In this document: positions 63,845 through 64,000 of the stretch, one piece after another
Position numbering within the stretch: position 1 is the first letter of the stretch
How the letters are laid out: each line of letters opens with the position of its first letter
Assembly: GCA_020796225.1 (NCBI GenBank)
Contig: CM036756.1
Location: forward strand, 53,176,363-53,240,362
Length of the DNA stretch: 64,000 nt
From: Arion vulgaris
Taxonomy: Eukaryota; Mollusca; Gastropoda; Stylommatophora; Arionidae
Direction: 5' to 3'
Notes under the pieces: model-generated
The model's database searches: none
What the model was told of the DNA's origin: nothing
What the model saw: the letters and a program-made list of their open reading frames with translations, nothing else
Made by a program: the position numbers and the translations under genes

Positions 63845-64000
63845 TGTTTCGTCTTTGATATATTGTTTCGTCTTTGCTATATTGTTTCATCTTTGCTATA
63901 TTGTTTCATCTTTGCTATATTGTTTCGTCTTTGATATATTGTTTCGTCTTTGATATATTGTTTCATCTTTACTATATTGTTTCGTCTTTGCTATATTGTT
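63845..64000. repeat. 19-bp minisatellite, at least 8 copies, cut by window end
   Basis: Unit GTTTCGTCTTTGATATATT, with CATC and GCTAT variants. It begins directly after the Penelope-like remnant and continues beyond the window. Confidence 0.95.

Overview
This window looks like non-coding DNA from a repeat-rich animal genome. I find no host protein-coding gene, no rRNA and no bona fide tRNA gene. It does hold reverse-transcriptase and RNase H remnants of several non-LTR retrotransposons (LINEs), several tRNA-headed short retroposons (SINEs), a possible Penelope-like 3' remnant, hAT-like transposon ends, and an extreme load of tandem repeats. By my rough count, more than 50 arrays cover about 46% of the window. 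There is no operon structure, ribosome-binding site or bacterial gene. The mix of LINE tails and tRNA-SINEs is compatible with an invertebrate, perhaps a mollusc, but that is only an inference.

Family names used here are local labels. LINE-alpha is a Jockey/I-like element with endonuclease, RT and RNase H (20.6-24.7 kb, minus). LINE-beta is an RT element at 25.7-27.1 kb (minus), with 3' fragments at 31.4, 32.1, 44.7 and 62.3-63.3 kb. LINE-gamma is known only from its C-terminal end, with a (GAT)n tail (19.9, 29.6-30.5, 43.5 kb). LINE-delta is a short element of nearly constant length (8.7 and 28.0 kb). SINE-A is a roughly 255-bp repeat with a (GAA)n tail. SINE-B has a tRNA-like head and an (AATC)n tail. 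SINE-C, -D, -E and -F have different tRNA-like heads. Repeats G and H are dispersed and unclassified.

Layout. 0-8.5 kb: 48-, 60-, 38- and 24-bp arrays lying between two inverted copies of one dispersed repeat. 8.7-14.1 kb: a LINE-delta copy, then a 4-kb 34-bp array. 14-19.8 kb: many short arrays, one of them split by SINEs and a Penelope-like fragment. 19.9-27.1 kb: LINE-gamma, LINE-alpha (with a nested retroelement flanked by target-site duplications), SINE-A and LINE-beta. 27-35 kb: mixed LINE and SINE remnants, including a SINE-A nested inside LINE-gamma. 35.5-41.3 kb: 35-, 21- and 25-bp arrays with a tandem segmental duplication of about 2.16 kb, then a 48-bp array. 41-47 kb: SINE-A, SINE-B, LINE ends and a 33-bp array. 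47-56 kb: a hAT-like element inside a 29-bp array, then 20-, 28-, 106- and 63-bp arrays. 56-61 kb: a diverging 43/42-bp super-array split by a LINE tail and a SINE-A. 61-64 kb: a 16-bp array split by SINE-F, a 54-bp array that is an in-frame expansion of LINE-beta coding sequence, and a Penelope-like remnant.

The parts do not act together as a pathway. The window records retroposon insertion followed by local tandem amplification. The clearest signal is that at least two arrays (54 bp at 62.3 kb, 44 bp at 44.0 kb) can be traced to founder transposon sequence bounded by short direct repeats. Long open frames over arrays follow from unit lengths divisible by three and are not annotated as genes.
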